From Paraburkholderia azotifigens (GTDB taxonomy: Bacteria > Pseudomonadota > Gammaproteobacteria > Burkholderiales > Burkholderiaceae), in contig NZ_VOQS01000003.1 of assembly GCF_007995085.1 (NCBI RefSeq), positions 3,038,001 through 3,102,000 of the forward strand: 64,000 nt of DNA, written 5' to 3'. Positions 33,802 to 43,651 of the stretch are shown here, piece by piece. Numbering within the stretch: the stretch's first letter is position 1; every line of letters starts with the position of its first letter. The notes beneath the pieces were generated by a model, which saw only the letters and a program-made list of their open reading frames with translations, was not told where the DNA came from and ran no database searches. Position numbers and translations under genes: made by a program.

Positions 33802-35393
33802 TCAAAGCGGCGATGCAGGTCCCGACAGACTCCAGTCGTTTGCCGGCTCGTACGCAACCTGACCGAAATACACCATCCGCCAATTCTGCAATTTGGAAAA
33901 ATCTTTCGCGAAACCCGCGACGGAATCGTGGACCAGATAGTCGAAGAAGTCGAGCAAACGGTCGCGCTGTTCCGCCTCGCCGACAATCAGCGAGACATCC
34001 TCATATGCTCTTGCAAGCGTCTCTTCCCGCAAGCTGAGTTTGCCGCCGTCGAGCCGTTTGGTCTCGGCGGAAGCAGTCGCCTCATTCACAGCGTTGCCAT
34101 CCGCCGTGATAATGGCGAGTTCCTTCCTGACGTTCGGCACGAGGTCGTTATTGTGGGTCTCGGTCAGTACCTGTTCGGCTGCCGCAACCCGCGCCTGGGC
34201 TTTCTCGTCGTTCGTGAGCTTCGACAGATAGCTGCGCGCGATATACATCTGAAAGAGATGATCCGACGTCGCTTTCTCAACGGGGCCGCTTGCCTTCGCG
34301 CGGCTCATGTACGAGTCGAAGAGCGCGGCTGTCTTTGACGAAACGGTGAACGCCCCTTGATACCCGGACCCAGAATGTCAAGCGCGGACAGCGGTACGCC
34401 CGCCGCTCTTGCCGCGCGATACATATGAAGCAGCGGCACCTGGCTGAGTTTGTCTTCGTCCTTCAAAGCGCGCGTCTGCTCGCCCGGCGCGTATCCGCCG
34501 CCGACGTCCGAATGCGCACCCGGATAGATGACTTCGTGAACATTGGCCGGATAGTGCTTTCCGTCACGCACGGAATCGAGCGGAAACGAGTCTCTGACTT
34601 CATGTGCGGCGATGTAGTGAACGCACTGCTCCACCATCGCCGGTATGCGCAGATCCTTCGCCCACTCGTAGTGGCCGTCCTTGCTCGTGACGGACAATCC
34701 GATGCCTGCCAACGGCGAAATGACATAGGTGCCAATCCTGACGAGAGGACTGTGATCATACGTTTTGGCGCTTGCGGGCACGCCGGCCGAAGCGACGGTG
34801 TCGAACAGTCCCATGAAATAGAGGCGAATGGGATGCCCTTGATACGTCCAGCCGCCGGCACCCTGGCGACAGTCTTTCGCAATTCGAATCGCGAAAGCCC
34901 GTGCAAGTGCCGCGCCGCGCGAAAAGCCGAACAGCGCCAGATTGATCATGCGGATCGGCTGTGACGGATTCTTTGCGCGCGCTTTGGCTTTCGTCACCAG
35001 CTTGTCGAAATCGGCGCGCGCTTTCACAAGCCGCGCGTCGCCGCCCGACGCCACGCCAAGCCCCATCGTGCTGTAGTCATGCTCGCCGATTTCCGGATAC
35101 GGCGTACCGAGTCCGGGAACATAGATGGCGTACTTGCCCAACTCGTCATCGCTTTCCGGATGTGTCAGGAAGAGCCGCGCGACGTTGCTTTGCTTGAGTT
35201 TCGGTGTGTCGTTGAAGCGGTTGTTGCCCGTTCCATCAAAGAACACCGAGACCCATACCGTCTGGGAACAGTCAGGCGTTCCGGGCTTTTTCGACGGGTC
35301 AAGGCAAGCGATTGCGGTCGCCCGTTGCCTGCGCTCTTCGAGCGACAACGGGCGTAATCCTGCCAATGGCGGAAGCTGGGTATCGTCGAGCAT
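33802..35393 (-). CDS. Tle1-type T6SS phospholipase effector (DUF2235), frameshifted
   Basis: Two adjoining frames together form one effector of about 530 residues. The first (35393 to 34305) has the catalytic features of DUF2235/Tle1 lipases: VWVSVFFDGTGNN, the nucleophile elbow LFGFSRGAAL (GxSxG), Asp in GLFDTVASAG and His in YPGAHSDVGGGY. The second (34308 to 33802) supplies the C-terminal part (RSYLSKLTNDEKAQARVAAA to WRMVYFGQVAYEP). The break lies at 34353-34356, where the coding strand has GGGG; a fifth G restores IKGAFTVSSKTAALFDSYMSR across the junction. Such effectors hydrolyse membrane phospholipids in target cells. It is the last gene of the vgrG-DUF4123-DUF3304 operon. Whether it is truly broken depends on the homopolymer call. 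Confidence 0.85.
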
Positions 35394-35403
35394 GTCTGCC
35401 CCG

Positions 35404-35901
35404 TCAGCGAACGTAAGGCAAACGGCGTTCGAGCTTCAAACGCGGTGGCGAAGGGCCGTCGTCACCTGAAATCGCGCCTTCGATATGTCCATCCGGATAG
35501 AAGTGCACTTCGAGATATGCAGGCTTCTCCGGAATAGGCCCTTTGACTTCGACGTGCGCCTTCAGATGATCCTTGTCGGCGGGTTCGACAATCTTGTCCG
35601 ACGGATAGGTCACGAGTGCTTCGCGCATGTAGTCGACGTCGATCGTGAACGGCGTTTTCGTCGAACGATCGAGCAGCACACAGCAGGCGTATTTGCCGCC
35701 ACCCGATGTCTTTGTACTCAAAAAGACGTTGCCACCCGATATGCCGTTGACCGCGAAGTCCAGCAATGCCCGATCCGTGTAGTCGTAACCGACCAGTTCG
35801 AGCTCATACGGCTCTTTCGCGCAACCCGTCAAACTTGAAGATCCCACCATACCGACTCCGACAAGAATTCCGACCTTGAGCAGTTTTCTCAAACGCATCA
35901 C
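35404..35901 (-). CDS. DUF3304 lipoprotein, probable Tle1 immunity protein
   Basis: A 165-residue lipoprotein: signal segment LLKVGILVGVGMVGSSS with lipobox LTGC, then a DUF3304-type domain (YDYTDRALLDFAVNGISGGN; GGGKYACCVLLDRST; DYMREALVTYPSDK). The family is nearly always found beside T6SS lipase genes, and outer-leaflet lipoproteins are the known mode of immunity to Tle-type effectors because these act from the periplasm. It lies 10 bases before the lipase gene and overlaps the DUF4123 gene by four bases. The immunity role is inferred from that context. Confidence 0.8.
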   Translation of the reverse strand: MMRLRKLLKVGILVGVGMVGSSSLTGCAKEPYELELVGYDYTDRALLDFAVNGISGGNVFLSTKTSGGGKYACCVLLDRSTKTPFTIDVDYMREALVTYPSDKIVEPADKDHLKAHVEVKGPIPEKPAYLEVHFYPDGHIEGAISGDDGPSPPRLKLERRLPYVR

Positions 35902-36713
35902 TCGAGTTTGTCCTCACAAAATGCGATCAGCGCGCAACGCGCACGGTCGGCGAGCAGCAAAGAACTGTTCCTTTCCTGATCACTCGCCCCATTCAGCGCG
36001 TCGGCTACGAGGTCGTAGCGCATCGATTCATCGATCATTGCCAGCAAATCGTCGTCCGTCTGCGCCAACATATATAAGATTGAATCGACGACCCCCGCGT
36101 CGGTGAAGACGCTTACCTGTCGATCGTTCAACTTCAGTGGCGCGAGATATGGCGCATCGGCCTGAAACTCGTGGATCACTTTCTGAAGCGAACCCTTGCG
36201 ATCCAGATACCACCATTCGTCCAACATCGCGAGATACGACTTCAATTGGTATTCCGTCAATGCTTTTACCAATACGGGAATCACGCGTGTGTCGAACAGT
36301 TTGACCTGCCATTCCGTTCCGTCGTCGCATCTGGCATCCAGTCTAATCCGGATCGCGTCGGTCAGGCGTTGAAGCGAAAGCGGTGACACGATGAACGATA
36401 ACCCGCGTGGATCCTCGACACATTTCTCGCAAAGCAGGCGCACTACATCGGACTGCGGCGAGTGGATTGCGATGACGAATGGCCCGAATTGCCGTGCGCC
36501 GATGTCATCCGGCGCGTCGAACACCAGCTCGATGTTCGGGGTCGCCGTAAAATCCAGCGCTTTCTCCGATAGCACAGAGAAAAGCGTTGGATAGGCGACG
36601 CCATATACCAGGGCATAAAGCACCCGTCCAGCGGCGTGTGCATGGAACCCGGCGATTTCCTGCTCCAGCGCTCCGGGCGCCATAGACTCGTTGACGGACA
36701 CGTTTGAACTCAT
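35898..36713 (-). CDS. DUF4123 T6SS effector adaptor (Tap/TEC-like)
   Basis: A 271-residue DUF4123 protein, the adaptor that loads a specific effector on a VgrG spike before firing and is not itself secreted. The N-terminal DUF4123 part is seen in GRVLYALVYGVAYPTLFSVL, FGPFVIAIHS and LSFIVSPLSLQRLTDAIRIR, and the C-terminal helical region in DDDLLAMIDESMRYDLVADA. It overlaps vgrG by four bases (ATGA) and the lipoprotein gene by four bases, so the three are translationally coupled. The cargo is expected to be the Tle1-type lipase downstream. Confidence 0.88.
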   Translation of the reverse strand: MSSNVSVNESMAPGALEQEIAGFHAHAAGRVLYALVYGVAYPTLFSVLSEKALDFTATPNIELVFDAPDDIGARQFGPFVIAIHSPQSDVVRLLCEKCVEDPRGLSFIVSPLSLQRLTDAIRIRLDARCDDGTEWQVKLFDTRVIPVLVKALTEYQLKSYLAMLDEWWYLDRKGSLQKVIHEFQADAPYLAPLKLNDRQVSVFTDAGVVDSILYMLAQTDDDLLAMIDESMRYDLVADALNGASDQERNSSLLLADRARCALIAFCEDKLE

Positions 36714-39262
36714 TTCGTACCCAGCAGCGCGCCCTGCGAGTATTCAGCGAGCAGGCAAGGAATGCAGATGGATTTCGGCATCGACGGCAGCGGATACACA
36801 TCGCCCATCGGCCCCGCAAACGAATGTTGACTTCCCTTGATGTCAATCTTCCCTGGCGCGTGAATCTCGATGTTTCCGCCTTTGATCCGAAGATACGCGC
36901 CCCCAGACGTGAGCAGGATCTCCTGCTTCGCCGCCGCTTCGATGTTTTCCGTCGCCGACAGTACCTTGAAGGTCTTCTGCGCGGTCAGTTCGATGTTATC
37001 GGCATGGGCCTGAATCTCGAGTTTGCCCTTGGCCGCGAAGAGTTTCATCCCTGCGTTCTGGACAAACAGGCTGAGCGTCTCCCCCACGCTTGCGATCAGC
37101 GACTTACCCGCTGCGATATGCGTGCTTTGCCCACTGACCAGATTGATCTGCTGTGCCGCCGACACATGCGTCGAATCGTGCGTCGACATGCCGATACCCG
37201 CCGGACTCGCGAGCGCGATCACGGGTTGCGCGAACGCATTCGCACTGCCCGTGCCGCCGCCCGCTGTTCGACCACCCGAGGCTGAACCCTCGACGCTGTC
37301 TTGCATCGCATCGGCAAACGACTTCAACGCGTCGGAACCGCCCTTGAGGTTCTCCGCTTGATGCATCTCGCCAGCCGCGGACATCGCATCGATCACACCC
37401 TGTGAATTCGTGATTTGCTGCCGCGTCTCGCTCACATCCAGTTGCTGGCTGCCCACGCTCTTCGCGTACGTCGTCATGAGGAGACCTTCGGCAGCCCGTA
37501 CCGCGCCGTAGTTGTCTGTGGCGAGATCGAAACCGCTGCCGAGATACGCACCGCGCGTGTTGCCATTTTGCGCGACCAGATAGCCCAGGTGCAGACCAGA
37601 ATTTGCCGTCGTACTGTAGAGGCGCAAGCGGTTTTGGCCCGTCGCGTCGTCCATCACCATCTGGTTGTATCCACTACCTCCGAATTCCTTCGAACGATAG
37701 CCAGACAGCAAACCATTCGAATGCCACTGCGGTTTCGCCGCGCCGTTGTAGACCCTTGCCACCACAATCGGACGATCACAATCGCCATCGACGTAATCAA
37801 CCAGGACTTCCTCGCCAACACGCGGCAGATGCACGCCACCATAACCACCGCCCGCATCCGACTGCACGACGCGCAGCCAGCAGGACGCCCGTTCGTCGCC
37901 GCTATGGAGCCGGTCCCAAACGAAGCGCACCTGGATGCGATTCAGTTCGTCGGTATAGACCTCGTCGTTCTGCGGGCCGACAACAATCGCCGATTCAAGC
38001 TGCACGTCCGGCTTCGCGTGCTCGAACGGACTGCGATAAGGCACTGTCGTTCGTTGCGCCTCGACATCGACGCGATAGAAACCTTCTGATCCATCGCTGA
38101 CCAATCCACTCAACGCAGATTCACCTTCATGTCGCGCACGCACTGCTGCCACAGTTGCCTGAAGGCTATACGGAAAGACGGGCGCATCGCTGCTGACAGG
38201 CAGGTTGTTCTCGATCGTCCAGACGGTTTCGATCGCGGCGAATTCCCGCTGATCCGCCGCATCGCGATCGTGATCGGGGTGCCCGCTCAATGTGAAGCGC
38301 TGTCCGGCATTGATACCGCGCACGCCGCCGACACCATGAAAGCGCTTCGCTCGCGACTCCCACTCTTCCATGCGAATACGCGAAAGCTGATCGCCGCGAT
38401 CCTGCTGGCCGTAGGTATAAGCACCGGTATATTCGTACACCTCGGTCTGCGCCGGCAATGCGCCCTGTGTGGGCATCGTCGGCGTGCTGGTGCCCTTGGG
38501 ATTATAGACACTGGCGGGACTTTTATAGTCGAACGTACGCGTCGTCAGCAGCGCGCTTTGCAATGTGCGCGTGCCTGACCATTGCGTGAGTGCATCCGTT
38601 TCACTGTTCGTTCCAGCACGGAAGAAGTTCACCGTTTGCGGCGACGGGGGCTTGAATGACGACAGATTGTCTGTGATCGTCAGCGTGTGCGATTTCCCAT
38701 CCTCTGCCTGCCGCCAGAAACCACAAAGGCCTTCCGACTCCAGCAATCGATGCACGAAGTTCCAGTCGTATTCGTCCTGCCGGCAATACGAACGCGTAGG
38801 CAACTGCCCGGAGAGTGCAAACTGAAATCGTCCTTGAGCCTGAGGATGGGCATTGAAAACATCACTGACGATTTCTTCGACGCTCACGTCCTGCCAGATA
38901 CGCTGATCGCGCCTGAACTTGAGGAAATGCATCCACGACGCAAAGCCGATCTGATAGCTCGTTAGCGTGCTATCCGAACCGAGCCGGCGTGCGGTATGGA
39001 CAAAACCGTTATGCGGCAAATAGGACTTATCGGACTGCTGGATCCAGAGCGTAACGGGCTGCGCGATAAGTTTCTTGAGTTCGATGTTCGACGACGTCGA
39101 AACGACGTCCAGCGTGAACTCGAAGTGCCGCCCGATGCGCGATTTGCCGACCACTCGTTGCGGTACAAGTACATCGCTGCCGAGCGGCGTATCCAGTTTC
39201 AACAGCCGGTCGCCCTGTGCAAGACGACCAGTAATGGCCGCGATAACGTCCTGCGCCCCCAT
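36710..39262 (-). CDS. vgrG: T6SS spike protein VgrG
   Basis: An 850-residue VgrG, closely similar to the first one in this window over its whole length up to the DUF2345 beta-helix. Hallmarks are [20 protein letters not shown] then [15 protein letters not shown] in the gp5 OB region and [18 protein letters not shown] in the beta-helix. It ends soon after [19 protein letters not shown] and lacks the transthyretin-like domain and Ala/Ser tail of its paralogue. The start ATG at 39262 has AGAGG upstream and the first codons follow a run of five G, intact here. It heads a four-gene effector operon. No T6SS structural genes are in the window, so it is an orphan island. Confidence 0.93.
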   Translation of the reverse strand: [850 protein letters not shown]

Positions 39263-40405
39263 AAGCCTCTTTTTGTCCGTTACTATTTAACGTGCGCGAT
39301 TTTACAAGAATAAAACGAATAAACCATTTGCCGAATTTAAAAAATCGATAAATGGGAATGGAAAAGGTTAAATATGCGCTGGGCATTCTAGTGGAGCGAA
39401 AAATTTACTTATGTTTTATGCGCCTGGTGCTGCATACCGGACACTGTCGCGCAGGGCAGCAACTACCTTAAATTCATCGCGGAGCATCAGGTAAGACGCG
39501 TACCAATAGGGAGTGGCGAGCCCAGCTTAAGCAACATGCATGGCGACGACGGGTTCGGAAAATACGGTCGTCACATAGAGAGATCACGCGGGTACCAAAA
39601 TCGGATGCGGAACAACGTCAAGGACATGCTCCTAGACTGTCAACGATCCTTGGGATAGTGTCGAGTGCCGGTATTGGCCGGGTTGAAGCAGTACGAACCG
39701 CAATTGGCTCGCCGGAGACCCGCCATTGAGCGGGTGCGGACGAGACCTGCACTACTCAAACTGGACGACGACCTCGACCGATCACTCATGGCCGAACGCG
39801 GGCCGACGGCGATCGGCGGTCGACCCTAAGCGGAAGTTGCGCGAGATCGAAAGCGAACGGTGCTCTTACGGCTAATGGGAAAAATCGGAAAGACGCGCCA
39901 CTGGCATTCTTAGTCCCACCAGCAATAAAGAGGATCTCCGCAGACGCCGTATGCACCAAGATCATCGGGATCTGTTCCCCAAAAACAATAGTACTGCTCT
40001 TTTCAGCCTAAACTGGCCAATCAAATATCTCCCGTGCGACGGCGGCCGTGATGATTAACGCGTGACTGCCACCATCTTGAATTGCAGTCAACTGTTGAAC
40101 AGTCGCAACGAATTCGGGTTCGTTCAAAGGTGGTGTTCCTCGAAGTAAAAACGGCACGAGGCGTGATTCTGCAGACGACAAGCGCACCGTTTTGCCGGTT
40201 AACCAAGATACCTAAAATTGTCGACGATCTGGCATCCAGTGCCGGTGTCCGTTCATGGCCGAACCCGGAAGTTCGTCTGACGCCGCTGATCGCCATGGGT
40301 CGCGCGATGTGCCAGCTTCCGCAGTCGACCCGTTGCTGCCGGTCGTTTCTGGCGCGTGTCAAGGGCTGCTCGCAACCCCAAAACGGTCCTTCGGTGGATC
40401 TGCAT
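39263..40405. other. 1.1 kb without a supportable gene
   Basis: The first 150 bases are A/T-rich and should hold the vgrG promoter. Between 39400 and 40405 overlapping open frames of up to 140 codons exist on both strands (for example about 40020-40500), but none has a ribosome-binding site, recognisable domain or consistent coding composition. It is probably eroded coding DNA; I cannot say of what. Confidence 0.45.
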
Positions 40406-40747
40406 CTACTCGGCAAACCTCGCAATCAACGACCTGCACGCATCGGCTCCTACGGTAGAAGCCCAAAATTCAGCCTCTTTGATCTTGGGTTCAAGCTTTG
40501 CTAGAGCACGCTGATCCCAATGCTCTCGAACTGAACCAAGCGGGAACGCATCGGTTTCTGAATCGATAGCCACGAAAATCAAAAAATCTGCGTCGTCGTC
40601 AGTGATATCGGTCTCATGGCGCAAACCGGCCAGTTGTCGTGAACCGATCAAAAAGCTCAACCGCCCGTCGAGCATCGCCTGCGCTGTTGAGACAACCTGT
40701 TGGCGAACTGATCGCACATATTCCCAATGGGTCGTGTGTTTCTTCAC
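40406..40747 (-). CDS. Small soluble conserved hypothetical protein
   Basis: A 113-residue cytoplasmic protein (HWEYVRSVRQQVVSTAQAM, LSFLIGSRQLAGL, then ITDDDADFLIFVAIDSETD and AKLEPKIKEAEFWASTVGA). Its size, acidity and the A-I-DSETD-P-G pattern resemble small proteins found beside polymorphic toxins in Burkholderiaceae, so an immunity-like role is possible. It starts 12 bases after the stop of the membrane-protein gene upstream, so the two form a small operon. No toxin gene is adjacent now, which would make it an orphan. Confidence 0.6.
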   Translation of the reverse strand: MKKHTTHWEYVRSVRQQVVSTAQAMLDGRLSFLIGSRQLAGLRHETDITDDDADFLIFVAIDSETDAFPLGSVREHWDQRALAKLEPKIKEAEFWASTVGADACRSLIARFAE

Positions 40748-40759
40748 CGTTGCGCCCCA

Positions 40760-41167
40760 TCACAAGTACATAAATTTTCTGACATTTATCTTGCCATTCA
40801 GCCGACCCGTCGTATATTCGACAGGCGCGGTGGTATCGCTCTTCGCCCGCTCCATAATCCACGGAATTGGCCGATACACGATCTTCTGACCGTCGATGAC
40901 TAGATCAAGGACTTCATAGTCCTCCACATAGACCCGCATGATGGCGCGCCCTCGGCTTTGCCATTCCCAATGCGCGGGAACAAGACGCCTCGCCACATTG
41001 GCCTCACCAACTCGGGGCGCTACACCTGCGTAGTTGATAATTTCGTAAACCAGCGCTCCTATTAGCAAAAGTACGACCGTATAGAAAAACGAAATGATGA
41101 TGCCGGAGGCGACCATCCCACTCTCGAATGCGCGAAATGGGAGTAGCAGAAGACGAGGAAGATGCAT
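40760..41167 (-). CDS. Small membrane-anchored hypothetical protein
   Basis: A 135-residue protein with one long hydrophobic segment (SGIIISFFYTVVLLLIGALV) near the N-terminus and a soluble C-terminal part (RAIMRVYVEDYEVLDLVIDG; KIVYRPIPWIMERAKSD). The pattern of one anchor plus a small folded domain suggests an inner-membrane protein facing the cytoplasm or periplasm. Not recognised. It is transcribed with the following 113-residue gene. Confidence 0.55.
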   Translation of the reverse strand: MHLPRLLLLPFRAFESGMVASGIIISFFYTVVLLLIGALVYEIINYAGVAPRVGEANVARRLVPAHWEWQSRGRAIMRVYVEDYEVLDLVIDGQKIVYRPIPWIMERAKSDTTAPVEYTTGRLNGKINVRKFMYL

Positions 41168-41588
41168 TTTTAATCCATGCCCGACTATCGAGCGATGACA
41201 TCGTTTATACGACCATCGGGCGAGAAACTTGAGAGATCGACTGGATGACCGTTCTGGAGAGGCCGCCGACGCTTGAATGTCTGGCCGATGCTTCCGGCGA
41301 CCGTCTCATGTTGGCCGGGAAGACTCATTCATTACCACGAGAAGTACCACTCGTCCGCCCGGGCTTGCAATGGCGGCAAATCAGCATGCAACGGACCAGC
41401 CGCCGTCCGTCTCCGAGCGTCGGCATGGCACTGACGACCGGTCCGTCAGCTCGCGCCTAATGGGCATGAGGCTTTCCATGCACTTCCTATAAGCGCCTAC
41501 CTGTGCCGTTCCCGCCCGAAAATGTACGGAAAGTAAGATCACCCTGACAAGATATGCTTCGACGTGATCGTCGCGTGCACGGTAAGCG
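41168..41588. other. Intergenic region
   Basis: About 420 bases between two minus-strand transcription units. Only short frames without ribosome-binding sites occur. No repeat, hairpin or operator stands out. Confidence 0.4.
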
Positions 41589-42752
41589 TCACGCGGTAGC
41601 TAGCGAGTCAGGACTCGCCAGTTCGACTCGCCCTTTCCCCTTCCGCTTCGCGCGATACAGCGCTGCGTCAGCGCGAGTTATCAGGTCGGTGAGCGTATCG
41701 TCAAACCGGCATGTATCGATACCGGCACTGAAGGTCCAGCGGGGTTGGCCTTCTTCTGTTTTGCTGGCCGTGGCCGACAACAAAACCGATTCGATCAGTC
41801 CGGCCGCCTGCTCTTTCCCAGTCTGAGGGAGGAAAATTGCAAACTCTTCCCCACCAAGTCGCCCGAAAACGTCCGTACGTCGAAGCTGTCGGGACACCTC
41901 AATGGCAAAGTTCTGCAGAACACGGTCGCCAGCAGGATGCCCGTAACGGTCGTTGATAACCTTGAAATCGTCGAGGTCAATGATGGCAACCGAGAGCAGC
42001 GAATGCGAGGAACGGGCATCCTCCAGCAGCGCTCCGCCACGCAACAGAAGCTCACGTCTTGCAAGCAGACCTGTCAGCTCGTCAACTGTTGCGAGGCGTT
42101 GCGCCTGGTCCACAAGACTGTCGTTCACCAGCATGACGAGCCCAATTGACAGCAGGAGCAGCGAAAGAATGCCCGCTGCGATGAAAGCGATGTTCGATGC
42201 CGTCGGCTCCAGGACCCTCGTCGTGGGACTCGCGAAGACAATGCACTGAACAACTCTCGACGCATGCACTGCCGTACCGGCAGCTGCGCCGAGGATGACC
42301 AGCCAATGACCGTACTGGCGCCGACGCAGTGCCCGGGTATTCCAGATGGTCCAGCCCGCGGCCATCCGTGTATAGCCGAGCACAGCCGACATCACGCCCG
42401 CTCGCGCATTCTCATCGGGCGCAAATACAGCCCAATAGAACACGGCACCAAATGACACCGCCAGGCCCAGATACTCGTATCGCAGGATAGCCGGGCGACC
42501 GGCAAAGCGTCGGCAGCCTTGCAAGATCAGCGCAGCGGCCGTGAGGACGCACACACATGCAACGAGTACGATCGAGGGAGGGTAACTGCCGCGCCTTGAG
42601 ACGAGCACGCCGAATGCCACAAATAGAATGCAGTGTGCGGCGAGCCATTGGCCAAGACCTGCAATGCGATGACGGGCGAGGCTACCAAGCACGCCAGCGC
42701 TGGCGATGCATGACACCATGGCGACAACAAGAAGGACGTCAGTGCTGGACAT
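41589..42752 (-). CDS. Membrane diguanylate cyclase (GGDEF)
   Basis: A 387-residue protein. Residues 1-215 contain six to eight hydrophobic helices, forming an integral membrane sensor. Residues 220-375 are a GGDEF domain that makes cyclic di-GMP from two GTP. The active-site loop reads GRLGGEEFAIFLP, an accepted active variant, preceded by VDELTGLLARREL and AIIDLDDFKVINDRYGHPAGD. An inhibitory I-site (RRTD) is five residues before GGEEF, so product feedback should operate. It appears to be monocistronic. The signal it senses is unknown. Confidence 0.9.
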   Translation of the reverse strand: MSSTDVLLVVAMVSCIASAGVLGSLARHRIAGLGQWLAAHCILFVAFGVLVSRRGSYPPSIVLVACVCVLTAAALILQGCRRFAGRPAILRYEYLGLAVSFGAVFYWAVFAPDENARAGVMSAVLGYTRMAAGWTIWNTRALRRRQYGHWLVILGAAAGTAVHASRVVQCIVFASPTTRVLEPTASNIAFIAAGILSLLLLSIGLVMLVNDSLVDQAQRLATVDELTGLLARRELLLRGGALLEDARSSHSLLSVAIIDLDDFKVINDRYGHPAGDRVLQNFAIEVSRQLRRTDVFGRLGGEEFAIFLPQTGKEQAAGLIESVLLSATASKTEEGQPRWTFSAGIDTCRFDDTLTDLITRADAALYRAKRKGKGRVELASPDSLATA

Positions 42753-43602
42753 TGTTCTGCGTTACATTGTTGTTAGCCTGGGCCTGTCATTCAGAAACCA
42801 CCTCTGCCCGAACGAGCGCAGGCGATCTCAATGATGCTTCGGGCTCGTCTCCCCGAGGATCAGAATCACATCCCTCGCCCGAGCAGACCTGCGTTCATCG
42901 AGAGAAACTGGCGTCTTCCCTGCGACGCAATCGGTCGTAATGAGCGAACCGGTCGCCCCGCGAGGAACCCTCGCTGGTCCAACTGTGCGTACGCCGCAGT
43001 CAGCTTTCCAGCAGGTTCACCCGCTCCTCCATGCTCGTCAAACCGACACTGTCGTTCAGCAAACCGAAAAAGACCGTGTCGTACTCAATCTGCTGGCGCG
43101 GCAACCGACAGGTCGGTGCGAAGGTTAACGACGGCCGGCGGGGTGCTATGAGCCGACTGGAGGATCTGTCGAGATGCGCTTCTGTCCATGTCTGTATATC
43201 GACACGGATGCGAGATACTGAACTGGGCCGCACACATAGACCGAACGCACCGGATGGACCGACAACGAAGCGCTACGGCCGCGAACAGGAGGCTGAGAGT
43301 CTAGCGGCGCACCGTCACGTGAAATCTCGGGGCGTTAAGAGCCAAGACACTCGCGCTCGCATAAGGCAGCGTTTGCGGGATTCTGAAGCGGACCGGCGTG
43401 AGCCTGCCCACCTTGACGGCCCCGCCCACGGGCCGCCGCGAATGCCTTGGCGACAAAGTGCTCCCGTTCGCATCAGGCAGCGTTGTTTGCAGAAACCGAT
43501 GCAGCCGCGCCCACCGACTGCCGCGAACACCTTGACGGTGTCTCCGTAGCTCGAACGAGCGATTACCCCGCCCCCCGTTTAGAACCATTCATTCAATGCG
43601 TA
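42753..43602. other. 850 bases without a gene; degenerate repeats at the right
   Basis: Several overlapping short frames exist on both strands and none is convincing. From about 43350 to 43545 two imperfect copies of a roughly 100-bp unit are present (see separate entry). The rest shows nothing I can name. Confidence 0.4.
43350..43545. repeat. Two degenerate copies of a ~100-bp direct repeat
   Basis: The blocks GCATAAGGCAGCGTT (43359-) and GCATCAGGCAGCGTT (43472-) are followed in each copy by a CCGC-rich stretch and CCGCGAA..CCTTG. ACCTTGACGG also occurs in both. The copies differ by substitutions and small indels, so the array is old. It does not read through as a repeated protein in any frame I could support. 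Confidence 0.45.
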
Positions 43603-43624
43603 AAACCCTGCCGAAGCAGGGTTT
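43603..43624 (-). terminator. Intrinsic terminator of the small His-rich gene
   Basis: Perfect 9-bp stem AAACCCTGC / GCAGGGTTT with a four-base loop. On the minus strand the loop is UUCG, an especially stable tetraloop, and the stem ends in a short T run. It lies 27 bases beyond the stop of the minus-strand gene at 43652. Confidence 0.8.
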
Positions 43625-43651
43625 GGTACTCCACATCAGGACCGCTTCCTG

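Noticed and set aside
40021..40504. Overlapping 134- and 140-codon frames on opposite strands
   Set aside because: Neither has a ribosome-binding site, domain or protein-like composition; they exclude each other, so I leave the region unassigned.
43350..43545. Possible CRISPR array
   Set aside because: Only two long imperfect copies with no regular spacers and no cas genes.
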